A stretch of 64,000 bases of DNA, taken from the NCBI GenBank assembly GCA_021822495.1, contig JAKAQO010000005.1:1-64000 (forward strand), written 5' to 3'. Source of the DNA: a bacterium (lineage in GTDB: Bacteria; Elusimicrobiota; Elusimicrobia; UBA1565; UBA9628). Each line of letters starts with the position of its first letter. Position 1 is the stretch's first letter. Positions 18,535 to 26,990 of the stretch are shown here, piece after piece. The position numbers were made by a program, and so were the translations under genes. The notes beneath the pieces were generated by a model. That model was not told the origin of the DNA. It was given only the letters and a program-made list of their open reading frames with translations, and made no database searches.

Positions 18535-18759
18535 ATGCCAACTAAAAACCCTCGTCTTCTGGTGACTCTTGAGCCGAGTCTTTACAAAAAAGTGCGCTCC
18601 ATCTCAAAGACTAACGGTACGACTTTATCCATGACCGCAAGGGATTTGATTCGCGAAGCTTGCGACAATATAGAGAATATCGGCCTTTCAGCCTTGGCTG
18701 ATCAACGGATGAAATCATCCAAAATCCGCTGGCTTTCCCATAAAGAAACTTGGATATAG
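18535..18759 (+). CDS. Antitoxin-like ribbon-helix-helix protein
   Basis: 74 residues. LLVTLEPSLYKKVRSISKTNG followed by TLSMTARDLIREACDNIE reads as a ribbon-helix-helix DNA-binding protein. It precedes a RelE-like gene and overlaps it by 10 bases, the standard antitoxin-toxin order. The ATG at 18535 is preferred to the TTG at 18529 because it lies just downstream of a strong promoter. Role as antitoxin is inferred from fold and context. Confidence 0.75.
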   Translation: MPTKNPRLLVTLEPSLYKKVRSISKTNGTTLSMTARDLIREACDNIENIGLSALADQRMKSSKIRWLSHKETWI

Positions 18760-19055
18760 AGTTCTTTCGCCTCGCTTACCATCCTAAGGTCGCGCGGGAG
18801 GATATTCAGCTTCTCAATCGCGATATAAAAAATCGCATCAAAAAGGCCATTGAGTCCAGATTAACGCGCGCGCCGCAAGACTATGGCAAGCCTTTGAAAG
18901 GAAACTTGCGCGCCTATTGGAGTTTGCGAATAGGCGATTATCGAGTCGTTTATCAGATCGCACCGCCTTTCGTACGGGTTATTCAGATTATTCACCGCAA
19001 AGACGCCTATCAGGCGGGAATACTGGAGGCGAGAAGACGAGGTTGGTTGGAATAG
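18750..19055 (+). CDS. RelE/ParE-family toxin
   Basis: 101 residues. FRLAYHPKVAREDIQLLNRDIKNRIKKAI, PLKGNLRAYWSLRIGDYRVVYQI and VIQIIHRKDAYQ match the RelE/ParE fold, with the central LRIGDYRVVY strand characteristic. Family members are mRNA interferases (RelE) or gyrase poisons (ParE); the basic surface favours the former, but the sequence cannot decide. The start is TTG at 18750 inside the antitoxin gene, implying coupled translation. Confidence 0.85.
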   Translation: MDIEFFRLAYHPKVAREDIQLLNRDIKNRIKKAIESRLTRAPQDYGKPLKGNLRAYWSLRIGDYRVVYQIAPPFVRVIQIIHRKDAYQAGILEARRRGWLE

Positions 19056-19140
19056 TATGTTCTAAAATTTCAGAGTATGCTATAAAAAACCAGACAGGGT
19101 CCTTGCTGTTTTTATATAATTAAATCAGTGCATCATTTTT

Positions 19141-19213
19141 GGGCCATTAGCTCAATTGGCAGAGCAGGCGCCTCTTAAGCGCAAGGTTACAGGTTCGATT
19201 CCTGTATGGCCCA
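19141..19213 (+). tRNA. tRNA-Lys (anticodon CTT)
   Basis: The acceptor GGGCCAT pairs with ATGGCCC, the D-arm is GCTC/GAGC, the anticodon loop CTCTTAA gives CTT, and the T-arm ACAGG-TTCGATT-CCTGT is complete. The outermost anticodon-stem pair is a G-A mismatch. The 3' CCA is not encoded beyond the discriminator A. Confidence 0.95.
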
Positions 19214-19223
19214 TGGGTTGCCC

Positions 19224-19305
19224 GGGCGGGTGGCGGAACTGGCAGACGCGCACGGCTTAGGACCGTGTGCCGCAAGGCGTGGGGGTTCAAATCCCCCCTC
19301 GCCCA
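19224..19305 (+). tRNA. tRNA-Leu (anticodon TAG)
   Basis: The acceptor GGGCGGG pairs with CTCGCCC, the anticodon stem CACGG/CCGTG encloses CTTAGGA (anticodon TAG), a long variable arm (TGCCGCAAGGCGT) marks a class II tRNA, and the T-arm is GGGGG-TTCAAAT-CCCCC. It starts 10 bases after tRNA-Lys, so the two are probably co-transcribed. Confidence 0.95.
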
Positions 19306-19348
19306 TATCAGCAAAAGATTTGAAGCCGACAAATGAGAGGAGAATATC

Positions 19349-20614
19349 ATGGGAATTTTTACATTCGCGGAAAAGTCAGACAAACCGAAGTTCAAGAAAA
19401 CCAAGGAAGAGGGGTGCGTTGTTTCCGCCTCCATTGAAATTCCAGAGCCGCTGATCCAAAATGAAAAACATAATGTTTTGCTTTGGGTTCAGGAGCAGGC
19501 CAAAATTCCAGGCTTTCGCCCCGGCAAAGCGCCGATGGCGATGGTCGAAGCCCATTACCCTGACACCATTAGGGAAAGAATCCTCAACCGCGTCGCGGAA
19601 AAATTTGTTCCGGATTTGATTAAAGAATTAAATTTAGTTCCCGTGACGGCTTCAACGATTACCAATGTGGATTGGAACAAATCCATAAAATTAGACGTTC
19701 AAATCGAAATTGCGCCGCAAGTCGATCCTAAAGACTACTCAAAAATTTCGGTTTCCCGAAAAAAGCAGATCGTGACTGATGAAGTTCTTTCCGCGGAGTT
19801 GGATAAGCTGAGAGACGCTCATTCCCGCCTTGAACCTTCAGAGGAAGAAGTCCTTGGAAATCAACATTACGCGGTCATTAGTTACGCCGCTCTTCAGAAC
19901 GGAAAACCGCTTCCTAAACTTAAGAATGATTCGGAACTCGTTGATATGTCTTCGGATCAGCTCATTGAGGGCTTATCTTCCGGGCTTTTGGGGATGAAAA
20001 AAGGGGAAACAAAGGAAATCAAGATTAAGTTCCGGGAAAAGGATACCCTGCTTAATGTCGCTCTTGTTGAAATTAAAAAAAAGGTTCTTCCCAATCTTGA
20101 TGAAGAATTCGCCAAGGACATGGGGCTTGAGTCTTTGGAAGATTTGAAGAAAAATCTTAAAGATTCCCTTCAGCAGGAATACTCCAAACAGGAAGAAGAT
20201 GAAGTTCGTCGGGAAATCGAAAAGGCTCTTCTTAAGTCCAACCCCATTCCCGTGCCTCCAACCTTGGTTGAGCATGAGGCGGAACGCTTTGTCGAAAGTC
20301 TCGAAAAACAAAGCCGTCGCTCCATTCCCCAGGTTGATCTGGAAAAACTCAAAAAAGAAATTCGCCCTCAAGTCGAGGACAACTTAAGGCTTTCCTATAT
20401 TTTCCTGGCTATTGCCGATAAAGAAAAATTAGACATGACCGAGGAAGACTATCAAAAAGAACTCGATGAAGGTCTTAAAGTCCTTAAATCCGATGTCGAA
20501 AAAGAAGAAAGACGCAAATTCTTTGAGCGAAACAAATCCGGGCTTGCGCGAATTATCCGCGAGAGAAAGGCAAGGCAAATGGTGCGTGAAAAAGCGATTG
20601 TAAAAGAGGGATAA
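19349..20614 (+). CDS. tig: Trigger factor
   Basis: 421 residues. The ribosome-binding N-terminal domain carries the signature PGFRPGKAP around residue 50-60. A PPIase-like domain spans about 140-225 and lacks the usual FKBP active-site pattern. A long charged helical C-terminal chaperone domain completes it. It binds nascent chains at the ribosome exit. AGGAG sits 7 bases before the ATG. It leads the tig-clpP-lon quality-control cluster (clpX is absent here). Confidence 0.95.
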   Translation: MGIFTFAEKSDKPKFKKTKEEGCVVSASIEIPEPLIQNEKHNVLLWVQEQAKIPGFRPGKAPMAMVEAHYPDTIRERILNRVAEKFVPDLIKELNLVPVTASTITNVDWNKSIKLDVQIEIAPQVDPKDYSKISVSRKKQIVTDEVLSAELDKLRDAHSRLEPSEEEVLGNQHYAVISYAALQNGKPLPKLKNDSELVDMSSDQLIEGLSSGLLGMKKGETKEIKIKFREKDTLLNVALVEIKKKVLPNLDEEFAKDMGLESLEDLKKNLKDSLQQEYSKQEEDEVRREIEKALLKSNPIPVPPTLVEHEAERFVESLEKQSRRSIPQVDLEKLKKEIRPQVEDNLRLSYIFLAIADKEKLDMTEEDYQKELDEGLKVLKSDVEKEERRKFFERNKSGLARIIRERKARQMVREKAIVKEG

Positions 20615-20619
20615 AAACC

Positions 20620-21219
20620 ATGGTGCTTCCCACGATACTTGAAAAATGGACTCAAGGGGCGGCTGTCAGCTATGACATTTTTTCGCGGCTGCTCAAAGAA
20701 AGAATCGTTTTTGCCGGCGGACAAGAAGGAATGTTTACGACCGACGCGGCCAACGATCTCATCTCCCAACTTCTTTATTTAGACGCGGAAGACCCCGCCA
20801 AGGACATTCAGCTCTACATTAATTCTCCCGGTGGAATGGTGACGGCCGGCTGGGCGGTTTATGACACCATGCAATACATACGCGCGCCTATTTCGACACT
20901 GTGCATCGGTATGTCGATGTCTTTTGGCGCTATTTTGCTTGCGGCCGGAACCAAGGGGAAACGTTATATTTTGCCGCATGCCCGAGTCATGATTCACCAA
21001 CCGCTGACCCGAGGCGGCATTTCCGGGCAAGCCACCGATATCATCATTGAAGCCGAGGAAATCTCGAAGACGAAAGAAAAAACCGTCGAGATATTGGCCT
21101 TGCATACAGGGCAATCCCCGGAAAAACTCCAAAAGGACATGGAACGCAATTTCTATCTTTCGGCCCAGGAAGCCAAGGAATACGGAATTGTCGATCACAT
21201 TCTTCCGCATAAGAAATAA
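20620..21219 (+). CDS. clpP: ATP-dependent Clp protease proteolytic subunit
   Basis: 199 residues, the normal length. Catalytic Ser101 lies in CIGMSMSFGAILLAAG (E. coli has ASMGA, so the residue after Ser is Phe instead of Met) and His126 in RVMIHQP; the third residue is in the following helix. It forms the 14-mer peptidase chamber. It begins 5 bases after tig. Its ATPase partner is not in the window; lon follows instead. Confidence 0.95.
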   Translation: MVLPTILEKWTQGAAVSYDIFSRLLKERIVFAGGQEGMFTTDAANDLISQLLYLDAEDPAKDIQLYINSPGGMVTAGWAVYDTMQYIRAPISTLCIGMSMSFGAILLAAGTKGKRYILPHARVMIHQPLTRGGISGQATDIIIEAEEISKTKEKTVEILALHTGQSPEKLQKDMERNFYLSAQEAKEYGIVDHILPHKK

Positions 21220-23651
21220 TGGAAACCCCTAAAACCCAAGAGTTCTTGAACTTGCCAAACGTTCTGCCTTTACTCGCGGTCCGGGATGTCGTCTTTTTCC
21301 CGCATACCCTTTTACCGCTTTCAGTCGGGCGCATTCGTTCTATTCGGGCCATCGAAGCCGCCATTAAGGGCGAGAAAAAGTTCATCGCGGTGGTCGCGCA
21401 AAAAGATATGCGGGTTGAAGAGCCGCAAATGCCTGATGTCTATCAAAAAGGAGTTTTGGCCTCGGTCGAACAATTTCTCAGAATGCCGGACGGGACGCTG
21501 AAAGTTTTCTTGAGGGGAATCACTCGGCTATCGGTCATCGCCTCGAAAGATGTCGCGGAGGGCTATTGGGAAGCCGAAATCGAATATCCGGAATCCAAAA
21601 TTAAATTTGTCCCAAGTAATACGACCAAGGCGTTGATGCGCCATTTACTAGAGGTTTTTGAGGAACAGTCTCAGATCGCTCAACACCCCATTGCTGATAT
21701 TCTTCAAGCGCTCAAAGAAGTCTCAGAGCCGGCCCAATTATGCGATATGGTGGCCGCGCATTCTCTCTCAAAGGCCGCTGAAAGGCAAGAGATTCTTGAG
21801 ACTATCGATATTGATCGCAGGCTTGAACGCTTGATTGAACTTATCCGAACCGATATTGAAATTTTAAGCCTTGAGCGCCGCATCCATTCTCGCGTTAAAA
21901 CTCAGATTGAGAAAAACCAGAAAGAATATTATCTCAACGAGCAGATGAAGGCTATTCAAAAAGAGCTCAAGCAGAAAGACGATTTCGCCCAGGAAATAGA
22001 AGAACTTAAGAAAAAAATTGCGGAAGCTAAAATGCCGAAAGCGGCCGAAGAAGCGGCGACCAAGGAACTTGGGCGGCTTGAGAAAATGATGCCTTATTCT
22101 CCGGAGTCGACCGTTTCAAGGACCTATCTTGACTGGATGATTCACATTCCTTGGTCTAAAAGAACGCGCGAGCGTTTGGACATCGAATGGGCCGCTAAAA
22201 TTTTAGATGAAGAACATTACGATCTTAAAAAAATCAAAGAACGAATTTTAGAATATATCGCGGTTTGTAAATTGACGAAGGGGCTCAGAGGCCCCATTCT
22301 CTGCTTTGTCGGCCCGCCAGGAGTAGGAAAGACTTCCCTGGGGCAATCCATCGCCAAAGCGATGGGACGGAAATTTGTCCGTTTGAGCTTGGGCGGAGTT
22401 CGGGACGAGGCGGAAATTCGCGGCCATCGCCGCACCTATATTGGGTCTCTTCCGGGGAGAATTGTTCAGTCCCTTCGCAAAGCTCAAAGTAAAAACCCGG
22501 TCTTTCTTCTTGATGAAATAGACAAGATGGGCATGGACTGGAGGGGGGACCCCGCCGCCGCGCTTCTTGAGGTTTTGGACCCAGAGCAAAATTCCACTTT
22601 CACCGATCATTATTTGGACGTCGAATTTGATTTATCTCAGATTATGTTTATCTGCACCGCCAATACCTTGGACGGAATTCCTTCTAGTCTTCAGGATCGG
22701 CTTGAAATTCTCCGCTTTAGCGGTTACACTCATCAAGAAAAGAAACTCATTGCCCGCAAACACCTCTTGCCCAAGCAACTTAAAGAACACGGGGTGAATC
22801 CAGATTTGCTTTCCATTTCTGAACCGGCCCTTGAAAGGGCTATCTTGGAATATACTCGGGAAGCGGGCGTGAGAAATCTCAACCGAGAAATGGCCTCGCT
22901 ATCGAGAAAGGCCGCGATGCTGGTCGTCAAAGAGGGAAATAAGAAGATTGAAATCACTGACGAAAACATTCCTCAATTTTTGGGCATTCCCAAATTTCAA
23001 CGCGAAAAAAATATCAAAAATTCAATCGGGGTTGTAACGGGACTGGCCTGGACGGAAGCCGGAGGCGTCACCATGCCCATTGAAGTCGTCAGCTCCTTTG
23101 GGAAAGGGGAACTTAAGCTGACGGGAAAATTGGGAACCGTCATGATTGAATCCGCCCAAGCCGGTTTCTCCTATCTTAAATCCATCGCGCCGGAAATGGG
23201 AATCTCAAATGAGGTTTTTAAGGAAAGAGATTATCATATCCATGTCCCGGAAGGCGCTGTTCCTAAAGACGGACCTTCGGCTGGAATTGCGATTGCGACG
23301 GCTCTTTTAAGTTTGATGAGCGCTCGCCCCGTTTCTCCGGATTTAGCCATGACGGGAGAAATTACTTTAAGAGGGCGCGTTCTTCCGATTGGCGGACTCA
23401 AAGAAAAAGTTTTGGCCGCCCACCGCGAAGGAGTCAAAACCGTCCTTTTCCCGGAGCAAAACAAAAAAGACTTGGAAGACATTCCACCCGAGATATTGTC
23501 TGAATTAAAAATGCTTCCGGTCTCTCATTTTAAAGAGGTCGTTGAAGCCGCTCTTCTTCCCGTTAAAGGAATGCCGCCCCTCAATGTGCCGCGGCCGGAT
23601 TTCCCGACTCAAGGAAAATCCGCTCCTTCTTCGCCCGGCGCCGTTGCATAA
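21219..23651 (+). CDS. lon: Lon protease
   Basis: 810 residues. The N-terminal LON domain begins LPLLAVRDVVFFPHTLLPL, followed by a coiled-coil region, the AAA+ module with Walker A GPPGVGKTS (about residue 365) and FLLDEIDKMG as Walker B, then the protease domain with PKDGPSAGIAIATA holding the catalytic Ser (about 686) and the Lys in GLKEKVLAAHR. It is a cytosolic ATP-dependent protease. It overlaps clpP by TAATG. The Pro-rich tail after about 785 is poorly conserved. Confidence 0.97.
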   Translation: METPKTQEFLNLPNVLPLLAVRDVVFFPHTLLPLSVGRIRSIRAIEAAIKGEKKFIAVVAQKDMRVEEPQMPDVYQKGVLASVEQFLRMPDGTLKVFLRGITRLSVIASKDVAEGYWEAEIEYPESKIKFVPSNTTKALMRHLLEVFEEQSQIAQHPIADILQALKEVSEPAQLCDMVAAHSLSKAAERQEILETIDIDRRLERLIELIRTDIEILSLERRIHSRVKTQIEKNQKEYYLNEQMKAIQKELKQKDDFAQEIEELKKKIAEAKMPKAAEEAATKELGRLEKMMPYSPESTVSRTYLDWMIHIPWSKRTRERLDIEWAAKILDEEHYDLKKIKERILEYIAVCKLTKGLRGPILCFVGPPGVGKTSLGQSIAKAMGRKFVRLSLGGVRDEAEIRGHRRTYIGSLPGRIVQSLRKAQSKNPVFLLDEIDKMGMDWRGDPAAALLEVLDPEQNSTFTDHYLDVEFDLSQIMFICTANTLDGIPSSLQDRLEILRFSGYTHQEKKLIARKHLLPKQLKEHGVNPDLLSISEPALERAILEYTREAGVRNLNREMASLSRKAAMLVVKEGNKKIEITDENIPQFLGIPKFQREKNIKNSIGVVTGLAWTEAGGVTMPIEVVSSFGKGELKLTGKLGTVMIESAQAGFSYLKSIAPEMGISNEVFKERDYHIHVPEGAVPKDGPSAGIAIATALLSLMSARPVSPDLAMTGEITLRGRVLPIGGLKEKVLAAHREGVKTVLFPEQNKKDLEDIPPEILSELKMLPVSHFKEVVEAALLPVKGMPPLNVPRPDFPTQGKSAPSSPGAVA

Positions 23652-23664
23652 AAAAGGAAAACAG

Positions 23665-24762
23665 ATGAACAAAAAATATATTCTACTCACGCCTGGCCCG
23701 ACCCCAATACCGCCGTCGGTCCTTAAAGCTTTGTCTCAACCCATTCTTCACCACCGGACGCATGAATTTGGTTCGGTTTTTGAATTCGTGGCGAGCGAAC
23801 TCAAGTCCATTCTTCACACTCAAAATTCCGTTTTGATGATGACCACTTCCGGAACCGGCGCCATGGAGTCTTCGGTCGTCAATCTCTTAAGTCCTGGGGA
23901 TAAAGCCCTGGTTCTTAACTGCGGCGTATTTGGAGAACGCTTCGCTCATATCTTTAAGGCCTATGGCCTAACCCCCTTGGTTCTCAATTCTCCTTTGGGT
24001 TTTGCCGCTTCCCCCGAGGAACTGGATTCTTTCCTCAAGAAAAACTCCGATATTAAGGCCGTCTATATTCAACATACGGACACTTCGACCGGAATCCTCA
24101 ATGATTTGGAAGCCTTAAGCCGGGTCATCCGCCAAAGAACGCCAGAGGCTTTAATTGTGGTGGACGCGGTTTCAAGCCTGGGCGCGGAAGAGATGAATAT
24201 GGACGCCTGGGGCTTGGATGTGGTCGTGACCGCTTCTCAAAAGGGTCTCATGAACGCTCCCGGTCTTGCCTTTGCCGCAGTGAGCCCCCGCGCATGGAAA
24301 GCTTGTGAAGAGGCTAAACTTCCACGCTTTTATCTCGATTGGAGAACGATGAAAAATTCTCTTAAAGATAAGGAAACCCCCTATACTCCAGCGGTTCCCT
24401 TGGTGGTCGCGCAGGCTGAGGCCTTAAGACTCATTAAAGAAGAAGGGCTCTCCCATGTTCTTAAGCGCACCGCCGATATGGCTGTTTCCGCGCGCTCCTG
24501 GGCCAAGGAGATGGGGCTTAAAACGCTCGCTCAAAACCCCGCGCATATCTTGACGGCGGTTTATCTTCCGTCTGGAGTGGATGGAAACCAATTAGTTAAT
24601 TCTCTTCGAGAGGAAGAGGGGATTTCCATTGCCGGAGGGCAAGAAGCTTTGAAAGGAAAAATTGTCCGAATCGCCCACATGGGGTATATTTCCCAAGAAG
24701 ACTTGACGGCAGGCCTCAATGCTCTTCAAAAGAGACTTCCTCCCGTTCTTGAGAAAAAATGA
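23665..24762 (+). CDS. Class V aminotransferase, serine/alanine-glyoxylate type
   Basis: 365 residues. The N-terminus YILLTPGPTPIPPSVL and the PLP-lysine block VVTASQKGLMNAPGLAF are typical of the alanine-glyoxylate/serine-pyruvate aminotransferase family, a cytosolic PLP enzyme. The exact substrate pair cannot be read from sequence; some relatives feed serine biosynthesis. AAGGAAA lies 8 bases before the ATG at 23665; an upstream in-frame start at 23542 lies inside lon and would add residues unlike the family. The gene starts 13 bases after lon. Confidence 0.88.
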   Translation: MNKKYILLTPGPTPIPPSVLKALSQPILHHRTHEFGSVFEFVASELKSILHTQNSVLMMTTSGTGAMESSVVNLLSPGDKALVLNCGVFGERFAHIFKAYGLTPLVLNSPLGFAASPEELDSFLKKNSDIKAVYIQHTDTSTGILNDLEALSRVIRQRTPEALIVVDAVSSLGAEEMNMDAWGLDVVVTASQKGLMNAPGLAFAAVSPRAWKACEEAKLPRFYLDWRTMKNSLKDKETPYTPAVPLVVAQAEALRLIKEEGLSHVLKRTADMAVSARSWAKEMGLKTLAQNPAHILTAVYLPSGVDGNQLVNSLREEEGISIAGGQEALKGKIVRIAHMGYISQEDLTAGLNALQKRLPPVLEKK

Positions 24763-24781
24763 CGCGAGGCTTTCTTTTTTA

Positions 24782-25558
24782 ATGTCTTCCGTAATCTCTT
24801 TTCGCGAAACGGCAAAAGTTTACCGCTCATCTCATTTGGGCCGGACCACAAAAAAAATTGGGCTCATTGATTTCTCTCTCGATGTGGAAAAAGGGGAAGC
24901 CTTCGGTCTTTTGGGACTCAATGGAAGCGGAAAAACGACGACGTTCAAACTCGCCTTGGGGCTTTTAACCCCGGATTCCGGAACCGTCAAGGTTTTTGAT
25001 CTATCGCCTAAAACGCGTTCTTTTTATTCTCGCATTGGTTATGTTCCCGAGCTTCCCTATTTTCATTCTTTTCTCACGGTCAAAGCCTGTCTGAAGTTTT
25101 ACGCGAAGCTTTCCGGCCTTTCTCAAGGCGATATTTCCGCAAATTTAGAGCGGGTCTTATGGGAAACCGGCCTTGTCGCCCATCAAAATAAGCGAATTTC
25201 AGAGTTATCCAAGGGCTTATCTCAAAGAGTGGCCTTGGCGCAAGCCACCATTCATAATCCAGATCTTCTCATTTTAGATGAGCCCATGAGCGGCCTTGAT
25301 CCCTTGGCGATTAGAGACTTACGAGATTATCTCTCCAGGCTTTTGGAGGACGGAAAAACGATTTTTATTTCTTCTCATAGCATTTTTGAAATCGAGAAAT
25401 TGTGCCACCGAGTGGGAGTGCTTAAAGAAGGGCGTTTGGTTCGCGTCCTTCAAAGAAAAGACTGGGAGAGTTCTTCCGGCGGGCTTGAAAGCCGTTTTGC
25501 CGATATCATTCAAAACGACCCGGCCTCTAAAGCGCTCCTTAAAAACTCCATCCAATGA
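24782..25558 (+). CDS. ABC transporter ATP-binding protein
   Basis: 258 residues. Walker A GLNGSGKTTT, ABC signature LSKGLSQRVALAQ, Walker B LLILDEPMSGLDP and the switch His in FISSHSIFEIEKL are all present. The build is that of the ABC-2 exporter family (CcmA/NatA-like). The ATG at 24782 begins the family N-terminus (VISFRETAKVYR); the longer frame from 24719 would overlap the aminotransferase. It overlaps the permease gene by ATGA, so the two make one transporter. Confidence 0.93.
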   Translation: MSSVISFRETAKVYRSSHLGRTTKKIGLIDFSLDVEKGEAFGLLGLNGSGKTTTFKLALGLLTPDSGTVKVFDLSPKTRSFYSRIGYVPELPYFHSFLTVKACLKFYAKLSGLSQGDISANLERVLWETGLVAHQNKRISELSKGLSQRVALAQATIHNPDLLILDEPMSGLDPLAIRDLRDYLSRLLEDGKTIFISSHSIFEIEKLCHRVGVLKEGRLVRVLQRKDWESSSGGLESRFADIIQNDPASKALLKNSIQ

Positions 25559-26298
25559 AAAAAATCTGGGTTTTAGCTGTTGATTCTCTCCTTGAAAACA
25601 TCTGGAATAGAATTTTTATTTTGGTTGCGATTTTTGGCGGGCTTTTAATTTATGCAAGCCTTCTTTTTGGAATTTTGGCCGTCGAGCAAGAATTGCGCGT
25701 ATTGATGGATTCGGGACTGGCTCTCATTGAGCTCGTCACCCTTATTTCAGGACTCTACTTTTCCGCGACCTTGTTTTTAAAAGAAATTGAGACCAAAACC
25801 ATCTATTTGATTTTATCCCGTCCGCTCAATCGTCTGCAATATCTATTAGGGCGCGTCTTAGGACTCATCTTGTCTTTACTCTTAATCATGCTTTTAATGT
25901 CTCTTCTCCACATTGTCCTACTTTTACTTCACGGTTGGAGCTGGCAAAACTCTTATCTTTTATCTCTTTTAGGCGTTTTTCTTGAAGTTTTCATGGCGAC
26001 CGCTGTTGCGGTCTTTTTCTCTCTTTTCTCAACCTCATCCGTTGCCGCTATCGTTTTTTCCGGCTCTCTATGGGCCTTGGGAAATTTTACTCCTGAAATT
26101 CGCTTTATGACGCAAAAATCATCCGGCCTTGCCACTATTTTTGGGCGCGTTGTCTTGTTTCTTTTTCCGCATTTTGAACTCCTAAATTGGGGGGGGCATT
26201 ATGGATCAAGCGTTTTAACCGGCGCAAGCTATGCCCTTCTCTATTCATCCGTTTTTCTTATCTTGTCTTGGCTTATTTTGCAAAAAAAAGAACTTTAA
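25555..26298 (+). CDS. ABC-2 type transporter permease
   Basis: 247 residues with about six hydrophobic spans. LFLKEIETKTIYLILSRPLNRLQYLLGRVLG is typical of the ABC-2 permease family, as partner of the ATP-binding protein encoded directly upstream. Substrate is unknown. The downstream TPR gene starts inside its stop codon (TAATG), so all three probably act together. Confidence 0.88.
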   Translation: MKKIWVLAVDSLLENIWNRIFILVAIFGGLLIYASLLFGILAVEQELRVLMDSGLALIELVTLISGLYFSATLFLKEIETKTIYLILSRPLNRLQYLLGRVLGLILSLLLIMLLMSLLHIVLLLLHGWSWQNSYLLSLLGVFLEVFMATAVAVFFSLFSTSSVAAIVFSGSLWALGNFTPEIRFMTQKSSGLATIFGRVVLFLFPHFELLNWGGHYGSSVLTGASYALLYSSVFLILSWLILQKKEL

Positions 26299-26990
26299 TG
26301 CGCTCTTTTTTGCCGGTCTTTTTATCCTGTTTTCTCCTCAACGGGCTTTTTTCTTCATTTGAGCGTCCTCTTTCCCTGCCGGATTTCTCTTTCTCCCGCC
26401 ATCCAGTTGAAATTTTGACGCTGGTTAATTTAGGCTTTCGGCGTCTTGCCGCCGACATTGAGATGATTCGCCTTCTTATCTATTACGGATCAAGTGAGGC
26501 TATGGCCGATGAGTTAAATCCGCCCAAAAACGTGCCCCTTTATCCAGGAATGTTTTTCCGCGCTGAAGAAATTTTAAGCCTCGATCCGTATTTTAATTAC
26601 GTGCGCCTTTACGCCGCTGGAGCCCTTGCTTTTAGCTTGGGTCGGCCCAATGAGGCGTTAAAACTCATGCAGGAAGGTCTTATCCTTGAACCGAATAATG
26701 AACAATACAAAGCCATTCTTGCGGCAATCGCTTTTTCTAAAAAAGGAGACTCTCAAAGAGTTGTCAATGCCCTTAGCCCTTATCTTGAATCTCCTGATAC
26801 CCCAAGTATGCTCATCAACGTCTCAGCTTTCATTTATTTTAGACTAGGGGAGATGGACAAAGCCGCTTCTCTTTACCAACGACTTTCAGATTCCAAGAAT
26901 CCAGATTATTACCCGATAGCCAAAAAAATGCTTCTAAAAATTAAAAGCATTTCCTACCAGTCTTTTCGGAAGAAAAGATTTAAACGCTGA
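26298..26990 (+). CDS. TPR-repeat protein with N-terminal membrane anchor
   Basis: 230 residues. A hydrophobic N-terminus (FLPVFLSCFLLNGLF) is followed by helical repeats; the pairs around ALKLMQEGLILEPNNEQYK and MDKAASLYQRLSDSKNPDYY read as tetratricopeptide repeats. TPR proteins mediate protein contacts; next to an ABC exporter it may be an assembly or accessory protein, which is inference. The start at 26298 overlaps the permease stop; its 3' end overlaps the convergent ald gene by 11 bases. Confidence 0.78.
   Translation: MRSFLPVFLSCFLLNGLFSSFERPLSLPDFSFSRHPVEILTLVNLGFRRLAADIEMIRLLIYYGSSEAMADELNPPKNVPLYPGMFFRAEEILSLDPYFNYVRLYAAGALAFSLGRPNEALKLMQEGLILEPNNEQYKAILAAIAFSKKGDSQRVVNALSPYLESPDTPSMLINVSAFIYFRLGEMDKAASLYQRLSDSKNPDYYPIAKKMLLKIKSISYQSFRKKRFKR

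Noticed and set aside
19083-19115. AT-rich stretch before tRNA-Lys as terminator of the TA pair
   Set aside because: Only weak, mismatched pairing (CCAGACAG with CTGTTTTT-type bases); not supported enough to annotate.
19147-19454. Open frames on both strands across the tRNA-Lys/tRNA-Leu pair
   Set aside because: They overlap two well-folded tRNAs and part of tig; the products are translations of tRNA sequence.
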